A DNA stretch of 64,000 bases from Thalassospira profundimaris (GCF_003326675.1 NZ_JPWF01000006.1:124001-188000), one strand, 5' to 3'; counted from the stretch's first letter, positions 26,337 to 35,545 are shown. The notes: generated from the letters alone by a model not told the origin. Made by a program: numbers and translations.

Positions 26337-27239
26337 TCAGGCCTCTTTAACGCAGCTTGCGACAAAATCGATAAAGGCACGAATGCGGGTGGCAAGATGA
26401 TCGTGGCCAGCCCAAACCGCATGAACAGTTTCCACGTCATCGGCCGTCCAGTCGTTTAGAATTTCAACCAGATCACCGCGTTTGATCGCATCTTCGACAT
26501 GGAAATTGCCAATCCGGGCAATGCCGATGCCTGCAATACACATGGCTTTGACCAGCGGGCCGTTATTTCCCAGAAAATCACCGCTGATCGTTTGTTCAAA
26601 CCGTCGGCCTGATTGCGGGTCGGTGAATGGCCAGAAATTGCGGCCTTTTATGAAATTGAACCGCAAGCATTTGTGACGCGCAAGGTCGGCTGGGGTTTGC
26701 GGAATGCCATGTTCGGCAAGATAGTCCGGCGATGCGACGATCTTGCGCTTGGTTTCCAGAAGCTTGCGCGCCATCAGATTGGAATCAGCTAACAAGCCGG
26801 ATCGAATGGCGATATCGGCCCGTTCTTCAAGCAGATCAACAATGCCGTCGGTTTGGGTCAGTTCAAGTTCGATATCGGGATATTGACGCAAAAACCGGGG
26901 CAGGTTGGGGATAAGGAATACCTGCGCAAAGGCCACAGACGCATTGACGCTAAGCTTGCCACGCGGTGCGGCCTGACCGCCACCACCGATCAATCGATCC
27001 GTTTCATCAATCTGATCAAGGATGGTTCGGGCGCGGCGCAGATACATCTCGCCTTCCGGTGTGAGTTGCAGCTGGCGGGTGGACCGGACAAGCAACCGCG
27101 TGCCAAGGCGGTCCTCGATGCGTGTGACCAGTTTGCTGACAGCAGATGGTGACATGTGCAAATCCCGTGCGGCTTGGGAAAAGCTGCCATGTTCGATGAC
27201 CTTGACAAAGGTCTCCATTTCGCCTGCACGATTGTCCAA
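26337..27239 (-). CDS. LysR-family transcriptional regulator
   Basis: The 300-aa protein has the N-terminal HTH (METFVKVIEHGSFSQAARDLHMSPSAVSKLVTRIEDRLGTRLLVRSTRQLQLTPEG) and the periplasmic-binding-type effector domain typical of the CrgA/DsdC-like group (KLSVNASVAFAQVFLIPNLPRFLRQYPDIELELTQTD). It is divergent from the MFS exporter at 27387 and probably regulates it, the usual arrangement. A direct repeat in the shared promoter region could be part of its binding site. Confidence 0.9.
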   Translation of the reverse strand: MDNRAGEMETFVKVIEHGSFSQAARDLHMSPSAVSKLVTRIEDRLGTRLLVRSTRQLQLTPEGEMYLRRARTILDQIDETDRLIGGGGQAAPRGKLSVNASVAFAQVFLIPNLPRFLRQYPDIELELTQTDGIVDLLEERADIAIRSGLLADSNLMARKLLETKRKIVASPDYLAEHGIPQTPADLARHKCLRFNFIKGRNFWPFTDPQSGRRFEQTISGDFLGNNGPLVKAMCIAGIGIARIGNFHVEDAIKRGDLVEILNDWTADDVETVHAVWAGHDHLATRIRAFIDFVASCVKEA

Positions 27240-27276
27240 TTGTGCCTCGTCTTTGAATTGAATTCACATATGGTTG

Positions 27277-27301
27277 TCGCGCAATCCTGATTATCGCGCA
27301 A
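27277..27301. repeat. Direct repeat TCGCGCAA in LysR/MFS promoter region
   Basis: The 8-mer occurs at 27277-27284 and 27294-27301, a 17-bp period, between two divergent genes. It may belong to the regulator binding region; significance is uncertain. Confidence 0.35.
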
Positions 27302-27386
27302 GGTTTTGATTGGCATAGTTACGCCAAATTCCGGGGAAGCCCGATGAAACCCAATTGTCCGCATAAAGTGCGGAAGGAGAATTTCG

Positions 27387-28571
27387 ATGCCACTTGCCTT
27401 GTTTGCGTTGACCATCGCTGCCTATGCGATCGGGACAACAGAATTCGTGATCGTCGGGCTTTTGCCTACGGTTGCAACTGATCTTGCTGTGACCTTGCCG
27501 ATGGCGGGCCTGATCGTCAGTGTCTATGCCCTTGGTGTGACCTTTGGCGCGCCGATCCTGACCGCGCTTACCGGGGGGATGAACCGCAAATCCCTGATGC
27601 TGGGATTAATGGGCCTGTTTGTGATCGGCAATGCGGTTGCCGCACTAAGCCCCAGTTACGAACTTCTTTTGGTTGCCCGGGTGATTTCCGCGTTCGCGCA
27701 TGGTGTGTTCTTCTCGGTCGGGGCAACGATTGCCGCGGACCTTGTACCGGAAGACCGTCGTGCATCGGCAATCGCCATGATGTTCATGGGCCTAACGGTT
27801 GCCATTGTTACCGGTGTGCCACTGGGAACCTTCATCGGTCAGATGTTTGGCTGGCGTGCGACTTTCTGGGGTGTTGCCCTTTTGGGGGTCATTTCGTTTG
27901 TCGGGATTGCAGCACTGCTTCCTGCGAACCTTAAACGTGGCGAAGCCGCCGGTATTGGCGATCAGCTTCGCGTCTTGGGGAGCGGGCGTTTGTTGATTGT
28001 CTATGGCATGACAGCACTTGGTTATGGCGGGACATTTGTTGCCTTCACCTATCTGTCTGCGATCTTGCAGGAAATCACCGGCTTTGCCGAATCATCGGTC
28101 AGCTTGATCCTGATCTTTTACGGTGTTGCCATCGCCATCGGCAATCTGGTGGGCGGGAAGCTTGCCAATCGCAATCCTGTTCGCGCTCTGACTGGATTGT
28201 TTGTTTTGCAGGCGACCGTCCTTGTCCTGTTCAGTTTTGCCGTGATGTCGCCGGCGGCAACCATTGTGACCCTGGGCGCCCTTGGTTTCCTGCAATTTGC
28301 CAATGTGCCGGGCTTGCAGCTTTATGTCGTGAAACTTGCCAAACAACACCGCCCCAATGGTGTTGATGTTGCCTCGGCACTCAATATCGCGGCGTTTAAC
28401 CTTGGTATTGCCCTTGGTGCCTGGATCGGCGGGCAGGTTGTCGCATCAAACCTTGGTTTGGGTGCGACCCCGTGGATCGGTGCCATTCTCGTGATCGGTG
28501 CGCTTGGTCTGACAGTACTGAGTGGGGCGCTTGACCGCCGGGACGAAGCCGGTCTTCAACCCGCTGAATAA
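27387..28571 (+). CDS. MFS exporter (AraJ/YdhP-like)
   Basis: A 394-aa 12-TM protein with the DHA1 group opening LFALTIAAYAIGTTEFVIVGLLPTVATDLAV and GVTFGAPILTALTGGMNRKSLMLG. The start has a strong AAGGAGAA site. The AraJ/YdhP branch contains sugar-efflux and drug-efflux proteins. Substrate unknown. The divergent LysR gene probably controls it. The aldo-keto reductase gene follows 89 bp downstream and might be part of the same response, for example export plus detoxification of an aldehyde. Confidence 0.88.
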   Translation: MPLALFALTIAAYAIGTTEFVIVGLLPTVATDLAVTLPMAGLIVSVYALGVTFGAPILTALTGGMNRKSLMLGLMGLFVIGNAVAALSPSYELLLVARVISAFAHGVFFSVGATIAADLVPEDRRASAIAMMFMGLTVAIVTGVPLGTFIGQMFGWRATFWGVALLGVISFVGIAALLPANLKRGEAAGIGDQLRVLGSGRLLIVYGMTALGYGGTFVAFTYLSAILQEITGFAESSVSLILIFYGVAIAIGNLVGGKLANRNPVRALTGLFVLQATVLVLFSFAVMSPAATIVTLGALGFLQFANVPGLQLYVVKLAKQHRPNGVDVASALNIAAFNLGIALGAWIGGQVVASNLGLGATPWIGAILVIGALGLTVLSGALDRRDEAGLQPAE

Positions 28572-28660
28572 CCGCGATGCCCGGCAAAGTAACCCTGTTT
28601 GAGACGCAAACATCAATGCGATTTTGCGTAATCAGAACCCAATAAAACGAGGTTTGAAAA

Positions 28661-29485
28661 ATGTTTGATGTAACCGCAAATGGTGCGCGCATTCCTGCAC
28701 TTGGATTTGGGACGTTTCGTGTCTCCGAAGATGATGTGAAGCGTATCGTGCCCAAGGCCCTGCAAACCGGATTTCGTCATATAGATACCGCGCAGATTTA
28801 CGAGAACGAGGCGGCGGTGGGCGAGGCCATCGAAATATCCGGTGTCGCGCGCAAGGATATCTTCCTGACCACCAAGGTCTGGGTCGGTAATTATCGCCAT
28901 GATGATTTCATCGCGTCGGTCGATGAAAGTCTGGCGAAGCTGCGGACCGATTATGTTGACCTTTTGCTTTTGCATTGGCCAAACAATGATGTGCCGCTGG
29001 CAGAGCAAATTGGCGCCCTGAATGCTGTGCAAAAGGCCGGAAAGGTTCGTCATATCGGCGTCAGCAACTTTAACACGGCCTTGATGGCCGACGCTGTATC
29101 GCTTTCCGATGCCCCGATTGTTACCAATCAGGTCGAATATCATCCCTTCCTTGATCAATCGGCTGTGATGGATGCGGCCAACCGGTTCGGGATGTCGTTA
29201 ACCAGCTACTTTGCCATGGCCGATGGCAAGGTCTTTGAAAATGATGTCCTGAAGGATATCGCAGCAGATCACGGGAAGTCGGTGGCACAGGTCGTTCTGC
29301 GGTGGGTGATCGCACAGAACAACGTCATTGCCCTGTCCAAGACGGTTACCGAGCACCGATTGGCAGAAAACTTTGACATCTTTGATTTCGAACTGACTGC
29401 CGAACAGATGAAGGCCATTCATAGTCTTGCAAATGCAAATGGCCGGATCGTCAGCCCGGACGGGCTGGCGCCGCAGTGGGATTGA
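28661..29485 (+). CDS. Aldo-keto reductase family protein
   Basis: A 274-aa TIM-barrel NADPH-dependent carbonyl reductase of the YafB/DkgB group. The catalytic tetrad is visible: Asp in HIDTAQ, Tyr in IYENEAAVGEA, Lys in FLTTKVW and His in LLLLHWPN. The NADPH-binding part near the C-terminus has VIALSKTVTEHRLAENFDIFDFEL. In many relatives the motif is IPKS; here it is ALSK. It likely reduces 2,5-diketo-gluconate-type or toxic aldehydes such as methylglyoxal. A terminator follows. Confidence 0.9.
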   Translation: MFDVTANGARIPALGFGTFRVSEDDVKRIVPKALQTGFRHIDTAQIYENEAAVGEAIEISGVARKDIFLTTKVWVGNYRHDDFIASVDESLAKLRTDYVDLLLLHWPNNDVPLAEQIGALNAVQKAGKVRHIGVSNFNTALMADAVSLSDAPIVTNQVEYHPFLDQSAVMDAANRFGMSLTSYFAMADGKVFENDVLKDIAADHGKSVAQVVLRWVIAQNNVIALSKTVTEHRLAENFDIFDFELTAEQMKAIHSLANANGRIVSPDGLAPQWD

Positions 29486-29509
29486 TCATCGCTGTATCAT
29501 CGCACAATA

Positions 29510-29535
29510 AAAAAGGGGCCAATCGGCCCCTTTTT
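29510..29535. terminator. Bidirectional terminator between AKR gene and hemN
   Basis: AAAAAGGGGCC and GGCCCCTTTTT form a perfect 11-bp stem with a 4-nt loop and T-runs on both strands. It serves the two convergent genes. Confidence 0.92.
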
Positions 29536-29553
29536 GCTGAGCGATGTGACGCA

Positions 29554-30918
29554 TCAAACCGCTTGGGAGTGGCGTCCATGCGCGGGATCAAGATAGGTAT
29601 CAAAGACTGCACAAACCGCACGGACCAGGGGGCGGCCGATATCGGTCAATGAAATGTGATTGCCGTTAACTTCAACGATGTTATCGCCGGTCATCGCCTT
29701 GATACGTTCCAGTTCCGGGGCAAATCGATCTGCCGATGTGCCAAACTGTGTGCAGACCACATCAAGATCAACATGAAGATTGCACATCAATTCGTTGATG
29801 ATTTCCCGGCGCAGCTTGTCCGTGCCCGAAAGGGCGACGCCTTTTTCAATCGCGCATTCACCGGCTTCGATGCTGCGCTGCCAGCGGGCCAGTGCCGGGT
29901 CATTTTGCCCGTAGCCCTGCGGCAGGGATGAAATCGCAGACGGGCCAAATCCGACAAGGGCTTCGGCGCGGTCGGTGGTGTATCCCTGAAAATTGCGGTG
30001 CAGTTTACCATCGGCAAGGGCGATGGCCATGCTGTCGGCCTGATGGGCAAAGTGATCAAGCCCGATGGCGACATATCCGTGCTTGGCAAGGCGGTTCTGG
30101 ATTTCTTCGTACTGGGCCCAGCGTTCTTCGGTATTTGGCAGAACTTCGGTCGGGATCAGTTGTTGATGTTTTTTCATCCACGGCACATGTGCATAGCCAA
30201 ACACCGAAAGGCGGTCCGGGCAAAGTGCAACCGTCTGGTCAACCGTTTCGCGCAGGGTTTCAAGCGTCTGATGGGGCAGGCCATACATCAGATCCACATT
30301 GATCCCCTTGATGCCGCGATGGCGAAGACCGGCAATCACATCACGCACCAGTTCGATGCTTTGAACGCGGTTAACCGCGCGCTGAACATCGATGTTGAAA
30401 TCCTGAATGCCGATGCTGGCCCGGTTAAAGCCGCATTCAATCATGGCATCCATGAAGTCTTCTTTGGCGGTCCGCGGGTCCATTTCAATGGCGATTTCCG
30501 CATCTTCAAGGATATCGACCTTGGTGCGAATGGCGGCCATGATGGTGCGCAGATCGTCGGCCTTAAGGATGGTCGGGCTGCCACCACCAAAATGGATATG
30601 GGAAACGCCAAACCGTTCACCATCGGGCAATTTGCCAAGGGTGCTTTCGATCTCGCTCAGCAAGGCCGCGACATAGCTGATGATCGGTTTGTAATGTTTG
30701 GTGATTTTGGTGTTACAGCCGCAAAACCAGCACATTTCCTCGCAATAGGGGACATGCAGATAAAGCGATAATGGCTGTTTGGGATCAAGATCGGAAAGCC
30801 ATCCTTCAAATACCTTTCCGTCTACACCGGCGTGAAAATGTGGTGCGGTCGGATAACTGGTATAACGCGGCAGTCGCAGGTCGTATTTTTCATAAAGCGC
30901 AAGCTGCATGACGGACAT
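29554..30918 (-). CDS. hemN: Oxygen-independent coproporphyrinogen III oxidase
   Basis: A 454-aa radical-SAM enzyme converting coproporphyrinogen III to protoporphyrinogen IX without oxygen. The cluster motif is YCEEMCWFCGC (Cys59, Cys63, Cys66, with Cys68 also typical of HemN). HFGGGSPTIL is the SAM-binding glycine motif, and the C-terminal HemN domain contains GFGPSAISSLPQGYGQ. The N-terminal YEKYDLRLPRYTSYPTAPHF is a true HemN mark that separates it from HemW. The ATG at 30918 is chosen for family length, though its ribosome site is weak. An FNR-type box lies 52 bp upstream. Confidence 0.95.
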   Translation of the reverse strand: MSVMQLALYEKYDLRLPRYTSYPTAPHFHAGVDGKVFEGWLSDLDPKQPLSLYLHVPYCEEMCWFCGCNTKITKHYKPIISYVAALLSEIESTLGKLPDGERFGVSHIHFGGGSPTILKADDLRTIMAAIRTKVDILEDAEIAIEMDPRTAKEDFMDAMIECGFNRASIGIQDFNIDVQRAVNRVQSIELVRDVIAGLRHRGIKGINVDLMYGLPHQTLETLRETVDQTVALCPDRLSVFGYAHVPWMKKHQQLIPTEVLPNTEERWAQYEEIQNRLAKHGYVAIGLDHFAHQADSMAIALADGKLHRNFQGYTTDRAEALVGFGPSAISSLPQGYGQNDPALARWQRSIEAGECAIEKGVALSGTDKLRREIINELMCNLHVDLDVVCTQFGTSADRFAPELERIKAMTGDNIVEVNGNHISLTDIGRPLVRAVCAVFDTYLDPAHGRHSQAV

Positions 30919-30969
30919 CCCGATTAATTCGTTCTGTCCGTCTTTTGCATTATTCCAATCTGGGCTGCC

Positions 30970-30983
30970 TTGATGTGCGTCAA
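30970..30983. promoter_or_regulatory. FNR-type box upstream of hemN
   Basis: TTGATGTGCGTCAA fits the TTGAT-N4-(A/G)TCAA pattern of FnrL/FNR sites and is 52 bp from the hemN start, suitable for activation at a class II promoter. The flanking C and G extend the symmetry. Confidence 0.75.
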
Positions 30984-31000
30984 GCAACCCGATTTGATGT

Positions 31001-31429
31001 TCAAAGATGCTTGAAGGCGGAAACCAGATCGGCACGCAGGGCCGCAAGTCGATCCCGTCCGGCATCTTCGCCATAGGGTTCCGCCGTACCAACACCCCAG
31101 ATCGGGCCGGGCCAGGCCGGGTCATCCTTGAAACGGCCAACAACGTGGCAATGCAACTGCGGCACCATATTGCCCAGCATCGCGACATTGGTTTTATGCG
31201 CATCGAACCGGCGTTTGATAACCTTGGAAACGGCGGCTGCTTCGTTGCCAAGGGTAATGCGATCCTCGATGCTCAGATCATCATAATCCACAAGGTCCGG
31301 ACGCTTGGGCACAAGGATCAACCACGGATAGCGCGCATCATTCATCAGCAACACATGCGACAACGGACCATCCGTCACAAGGGTCGTATCTGCGGCAAGT
31401 TGGGGATGCAGGGAAAAGGCGTTGTTCAT
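31001..31429 (-). CDS. HIT-family (histidine triad) nucleotide hydrolase
   Basis: A 142-aa protein with the segment NMVPQLHCHVVGRF. The usual HxHxH motif appears as H-C-H-V-V-G-R, the variant of the diadenosine-tetraphosphate-hydrolase-like alphaproteobacterial branch; the nucleophilic second His is retained. It probably hydrolyses dinucleoside polyphosphates or nucleoside phosphoramidates. It is the gene upstream of hemN on the same strand; the hemN FNR box falls between them, so the two are likely separate units. Confidence 0.85.
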   Translation of the reverse strand: MNNAFSLHPQLAADTTLVTDGPLSHVLLMNDARYPWLILVPKRPDLVDYDDLSIEDRITLGNEAAAVSKVIKRRFDAHKTNVAMLGNMVPQLHCHVVGRFKDDPAWPGPIWGVGTAEPYGEDAGRDRLAALRADLVSAFKHL

Positions 31430-31593
31430 GTGGGGCCTCTATCATGATGACAATGGTTTGTTCTTATAGCGATAAGGTGCGTGCTTGTCTTGGATTGCGT
31501 GTGTAGCCGATCACATTGGTTTGCTTGCACTTTCGTGATGTTGTTACTAAGTTGTGGTCGGGGTGGGATCATGCCCAAACGGAGTATGCCAGC

Positions 31594-32886
31594 ATGTCCG
31601 ATCGGAAACGCGTGGTCATTGTCGGGGCTGGTTTCGGCGGAATGAGTGCCGCCAAAAAACTGGCGGGAAAGAACGTTGAAGTCGTTCTGATTGATAAGCG
31701 TAACCATCATCTGTTTCAGCCCCTGCTATATCAGGTGGCAACGGCCGATTTGTCCCCGGCCGAAATCGCCTGGCCAACCCGAAGCATTTTCAGCCGGTCT
31801 TCAAATGTCTCGGTCTTTATGGGCGAGGTAACCGGCATTGATCTGACACAGCAGCGCGTTCTGTCGGGGGATCATCACCTTGATTTCGATTACCTGATTT
31901 TGGCAACTGGCGCGGTGACATCCTATTTCGGGAATGATCACTGGGCGGCTTTGGCACCGGGTCTTAAAAACATTACCGAAGCCACAGACATTCGCAAAAA
32001 CCTTCTTCTGGCGTTCGAGCGTGCCGAAAATAGCGAAGACGAAGACCAGAAACGTCGTCTGTTGAATTTTGTCGTGGTTGGTGGCGGTCCGACCGGGGTC
32101 GAAATGGCAGGCGCAATTGCCGAACTTGCCAAAAAGGCACTTTCCGAGGACTTCCGCCGGATTGATCCGCGCGATGCCCGTATCCTTCTTGTCGAAGGCG
32201 GTGACAGGCTGCTTGGCGCTTTCCCGCAAAGTTTGTCGGACTATACCCGGCAATCCCTTGAAGGTCTGGGCGTCGAAGTTCGGCTTGGCAGTCCGGTTTC
32301 CGATATCACCGAACAGGGTGTAAAGATCGGTGATGAATTTATCCCGGCGGCCAATGTGATCTGGGGTGCCGGGGTGCAGGTGCCCGATCTAAAGGACTGG
32401 GTGCAAAAACCGTCTGATCGTGGCGGGCGGATCATTGTTGAACCCGATCTTTCTGTGCCGGATCACCGCAATGTCTTTGTCATAGGGGATGCCGCCCATG
32501 TCGCATGGCGGGACGGGCTTGCCGTGCCGGGGATTGCGCCCGCGGCCAAGCAACAGGGCAAGTATGTTGCGCGCCGCATTCTCGATATCATGAACGGGCG
32601 ATCAATACCCGACTTCAAATACAGCCATGCGGGTAATCTTGCGACCATTGGCCGTCACCGGGCTGTGATCGATCTGAACGGGTTCAAGCTTAAAGGATGG
32701 CTTGCCTGGTGGTTCTGGGGATTGGCGCATATTTACTTCCTGATTGGCATCCGTGCCCCGGCACTTGTCATGGTGCAGTGGGTCTGGAGCTACCTTTTCC
32801 GCAAGAAGGGCGCACGCCTGATCACCGGGCAGGACAAGGACAATGCCCGTGCGGTGGTGCCGCCCGCCAACCAAAAAGCCGGATGA
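31594..32886 (+). CDS. ndh: Type II NADH:quinone oxidoreductase
   Basis: A 430-aa FAD enzyme passing electrons from NADH to quinone without proton pumping. The FAD-binding site is VVIVGAGFGGMSAAKKL, followed by NHHLFQPLLYQVATADLSPAEIAWP (quinone-site region), the NADH-binding GGGPTGVEMAGAIAEL, and VFVIGDAAHV. The C-terminal amphipathic region (WLAWWFWGLAHIYFLIGIRAPALVMVQWVWSYLF) anchors it to the membrane. I chose the ATG at 31594 because it starts directly before the FAD motif with a CGGAG site; the 26-codon extension is not family-like. Confidence 0.94.
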   Translation: MSDRKRVVIVGAGFGGMSAAKKLAGKNVEVVLIDKRNHHLFQPLLYQVATADLSPAEIAWPTRSIFSRSSNVSVFMGEVTGIDLTQQRVLSGDHHLDFDYLILATGAVTSYFGNDHWAALAPGLKNITEATDIRKNLLLAFERAENSEDEDQKRRLLNFVVVGGGPTGVEMAGAIAELAKKALSEDFRRIDPRDARILLVEGGDRLLGAFPQSLSDYTRQSLEGLGVEVRLGSPVSDITEQGVKIGDEFIPAANVIWGAGVQVPDLKDWVQKPSDRGGRIIVEPDLSVPDHRNVFVIGDAAHVAWRDGLAVPGIAPAAKQQGKYVARRILDIMNGRSIPDFKYSHAGNLATIGRHRAVIDLNGFKLKGWLAWWFWGLAHIYFLIGIRAPALVMVQWVWSYLFRKKGARLITGQDKDNARAVVPPANQKAG

Positions 32887-32910
32887 TTATATCGATTGTT
32901 GAACATGAAC

Positions 32911-32944
32911 GGACCGGGCAGGGGACACCAACCTTGCCCGGTCC
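32911..32944. terminator. Hairpin between ndh and azoR
   Basis: GGACCGGGCA and TGCCCGGTCC form a perfect 10-bp stem between convergent genes. No strong T-run follows on either strand, so it may be a weak terminator. Confidence 0.6.
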
Positions 32945-32950
32945 GTGATT

Positions 32951-33640
32951 TTAGGCGGCACTTTTTGTTGTGTGCTTTTGGATCAGTTTTTCGGCAATCG
33001 CGATGGTCTCGGCCTCGGCCAAGGCGATGGATTGTTGGGTACGGTCGTCGCCGAACTCGTCATATTCAATTGCCGTACCGTGCTGATCAGTGATGCCAAG
33101 ATATTCAAGCGGGGTGAAAAGACCGCCTTCAACAAAGTTCAGATGCGCAACACGACCGCCTGCGTCGTACCCGTAATCACCACGCGATGACAAAACGACA
33201 ATCGATTTGCCATCGGTCACCATTGGCCAATAAGGAACGCCTTCGCGGGACCGATCAAAACCGAATGTCTTGCCGACACGGACAATGTTATCGACCCATG
33301 CCTTCATCTGGGCGGGCATGCCGAAATTATACATTGGAACGCCGGTAACAATGACATCTGCGGACAAAAGTTCATCAACCAAAAGGTCGCTTTCACGCAG
33401 GACGTCATGCATCCAGTCTTCGCGATCGTCGGGTTTGGTGAATGCTGCATGGACCCAGTCACCTGTGACCGGCGCTGGCGGATTTGCACCGACATCACGA
33501 TAGATAACCTCGTCACCCGGACGCAGAGCGCGCCAATGTTCGATGAATTTGGCGGTCAGACGGCGGCTGTGGGAACCGTGCTGCTTTTGATCAGACCGGC
33601 CGGGGCGGGCGCTGCTGTCGATATGAAGAATTCTGGTCAT
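32951..33640 (-). CDS. azoR: FMN-dependent NADH-azoreductase (AzoR-like)
   Basis: From the ATG at 33640 (GGAGACCC upstream) the protein is 229 aa. It has the flavodoxin-like fold: ILHIDSSARPGRSDQKQHGSHSR with the FMN phosphate loop, VPMYNFGMPAQMKAWVDNIVRVGKTF (isoalloxazine loop) and VVLSSRGDYGYDAG. AzoR-type enzymes reduce quinones and azo compounds with two electrons and protect against electrophile stress. The gene is divergent from a LysR regulator, with several inverted repeats between them. Confidence 0.9.
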   Translation of the reverse strand: MTRILHIDSSARPGRSDQKQHGSHSRRLTAKFIEHWRALRPGDEVIYRDVGANPPAPVTGDWVHAAFTKPDDREDWMHDVLRESDLLVDELLSADVIVTGVPMYNFGMPAQMKAWVDNIVRVGKTFGFDRSREGVPYWPMVTDGKSIVVLSSRGDYGYDAGGRVAHLNFVEGGLFTPLEYLGITDQHGTAIEYDEFGDDRTQQSIALAEAETIAIAEKLIQKHTTKSAA

Positions 33641-33656
33641 CGCGGGTCTCCATTTT

Positions 33657-33673
33657 GATGAAATCATTTCATC
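33657..33673. promoter_or_regulatory. Inverted repeat in azoR/lysR promoter region
   Basis: GATGAAA-TCA-TTTCATC is a perfect 7-3-7 palindrome 17 bp upstream of azoR. Two copies of GAATTCATC at 33727-33735 and 33752-33760 share the TTCATC half-site, the kind of multi-site arrangement used by LysR tetramers. Confidence 0.5.
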
Positions 33674-33763
33674 TGTGATTATGTGATGACCAAGACTTGC
33701 CTTGTTTTGATGTCTCGGGCAAAATCGAATTCATCATGTTATAGATGAGTTGAATTCATCCAT

Positions 33764-34657
33764 ATGTCTCTGCCACCCCTTGCGGCCTTGCGCGCGTTCG
33801 AAGCCGCTGCACGTCATCAAAGCTTTAAAAAAGCTGCTGCCGAGATTGCCGTGACGCCAACGGCGATCAGCCATCAGATACGCCTTCTTGAAGAAACGCT
33901 GGGCGTGCGTCTGTTTGACCGCAAACCAAGGCAGGTGGTGTTAACCCAGGCCGGGCAGGAACTTTATCCCGTGCTTCGTGATGGCTTTGCCTCCTTTGCC
34001 AATGCGGTGGATGCTATTCGTCGCCGCAAAACATCGCGTGGTTTGACGGTTTCGGTTCTTCCGTCTTTTGCTGCCAAATGGTTGCTTCCCCGTTTGCCGG
34101 ATTTTCAGAAACGCCATCCCGATATTCATTTGCGACTTCATACCTCGGCTGCGGCGGTTGATCTTGCCAGCGGGGCGGTTGATGCCGCCATCCGCTATGG
34201 GCGCGGACCATTTCCCGGGCTTGTCGCCCAAACAATGTTTCGCGAAACCTTTGCCCCGCTTTGCAGCCCGATGTTGGGCATTCAAAGTTTTGCAGACCTT
34301 GGCAATGCGACCTTGCTGCATCTTGACTGGTTACACCCCGATGATGTCACGCCAACCTGGGAACGCTGGGCGGCGGCGAACGGGGTTAAGGGGCTTAAAA
34401 CATCGGGTGGGATCAGTTTTTCCGATGATACCCACGCCATTCAGGCGGCGATTGCCGGGCAGGGCGTGGTTCTTGCCAGCCCGGCAATGGCGCGTGACGA
34501 ACTGAATGCCGGTCTTCTGATCTTGCCTTTTGGTCGGCATCTGGACGGGCACCATTATCATTTCCTGCATACCGGGCGTGGTGACAACCGGACCGAGGTC
34601 GCGGCATTTGGTGACTGGATTTTGGCAGAAGTCACCAAATCGCGAACCGCATCCTGA
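33764..34657 (+). CDS. LysR-family regulator, GcvA-like
   Basis: A 297-aa protein with the GcvA-type opening LPPLAALRAFEAAARHQSFKKAAAEIAVTPTAISHQIRLLEETLGVRLFDRKPRQ and an effector domain containing LTVSVLPSFAAKWLLPRLPDF and AAVDLASGAVDAAIRYGRGPFPGL, both typical of that branch. It is divergent from azoR, so azoR is the natural target, together with itself. GcvA-type proteins regulate very diverse genes; effector unknown. Confidence 0.9.
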   Translation: MSLPPLAALRAFEAAARHQSFKKAAAEIAVTPTAISHQIRLLEETLGVRLFDRKPRQVVLTQAGQELYPVLRDGFASFANAVDAIRRRKTSRGLTVSVLPSFAAKWLLPRLPDFQKRHPDIHLRLHTSAAAVDLASGAVDAAIRYGRGPFPGLVAQTMFRETFAPLCSPMLGIQSFADLGNATLLHLDWLHPDDVTPTWERWAAANGVKGLKTSGGISFSDDTHAIQAAIAGQGVVLASPAMARDELNAGLLILPFGRHLDGHHYHFLHTGRGDNRTEVAAFGDWILAEVTKSRTAS

Positions 34658-34738
34658 AATTCCTTTGATTGATGATTGACCTCGGGTGGCGCATGGGAAA
34701 CGATACCCGCCCAATTTCATTCACCCGTCAGGTGCGAT

Positions 34739-35530
34739 ATGCCACGCTTTGCCGCCAATCTTTCATTTCTGTTTGCCGATCTTCCGTTTGAAAAACGCTT
34801 TGCGGCGGCTGCAAATGCCGGTTTTGCCGGGGTGGAATATATCGGTGCCTATGACATGCCACTTTCAACCGTCAAATCGCTTTTGGCCGATAACGGGTTA
34901 CAGCAGGTCCTGTTTAACTTGCCTGCCGGTAACTGGGAGGCGGGCGACCGTGGCCTTGCCTGCCGTCCGGGGCGCGAAGATGAATTTCGTGATTCTGTAA
35001 TCAAGGGGCTTGATTACGCGGCGGCGACCGGGTGCAAGATGCTCCATTGCATGGCCGGTTTGAAAGGCGAAGCCGAAAATTCCGGTGAATTGGCCCGGCT
35101 TTATTGTGACAATCTGCTTTATGCAGCCGACCTTGCCGATCAGGCCGGGGTTGATATCCTGATCGAACCGATCAATCCGATTGATATGCCGGGATATCTT
35201 TTGAATTCCATCGAACAGGCCGCCGTGATCCTCGAACAGCTCGATCATCCGCGCTTGAAGCTGCAATTTGACATCTATCACGCGCAAATTGTCGGCGGGA
35301 ATATTGCGGCCCGCCTGGACAAGCATCTTGATCGTATTGCCCATGTGCAGGTTGCCGGTGCGCCGGGCCGCCACGAACCCGATAGCGGGGAACTGAATTA
35401 CCCGTTCCTGTTCTACATGCTTGATCGCATTGGCTATGACGGCTGGATCGGCTGCGAATACAAACCGCATGGCAAAACCGAAGACGGGCTTGGCTGGGTA
35501 CGTCCCTGGATGCCAAGCCCCGGTGTTTAG
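34739..35530 (+). CDS. hyi: Hydroxypyruvate isomerase
   Basis: A 263-aa TIM-barrel enzyme interconverting hydroxypyruvate and tartronate semialdehyde. Signatures are ANLSFLFADLPFEKRFAAAANAGFAGVEYIG, FNLPAGNWEAGDRGLACRPGREDEFR, ILIEPINPIDMPGYLL (metal-binding Glu), LKLQFDIYHAQI (Asp and His ligands) and IGCEYKPHGKTEDGLGW (Glu ligand). All four metal ligands seem present. AGGTG precedes the start at 34739. It faces a glycerate kinase gene across 15 bp, and both belong to glyoxylate/glycerate metabolism. No glyoxylate carboligase or tartronate semialdehyde reductase is in the window. Confidence 0.92.
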   Translation: MPRFAANLSFLFADLPFEKRFAAAANAGFAGVEYIGAYDMPLSTVKSLLADNGLQQVLFNLPAGNWEAGDRGLACRPGREDEFRDSVIKGLDYAAATGCKMLHCMAGLKGEAENSGELARLYCDNLLYAADLADQAGVDILIEPINPIDMPGYLLNSIEQAAVILEQLDHPRLKLQFDIYHAQIVGGNIAARLDKHLDRIAHVQVAGAPGRHEPDSGELNYPFLFYMLDRIGYDGWIGCEYKPHGKTEDGLGWVRPWMPSPGV

Positions 35531-35545
35531 GTCCTGACCCTCGTC

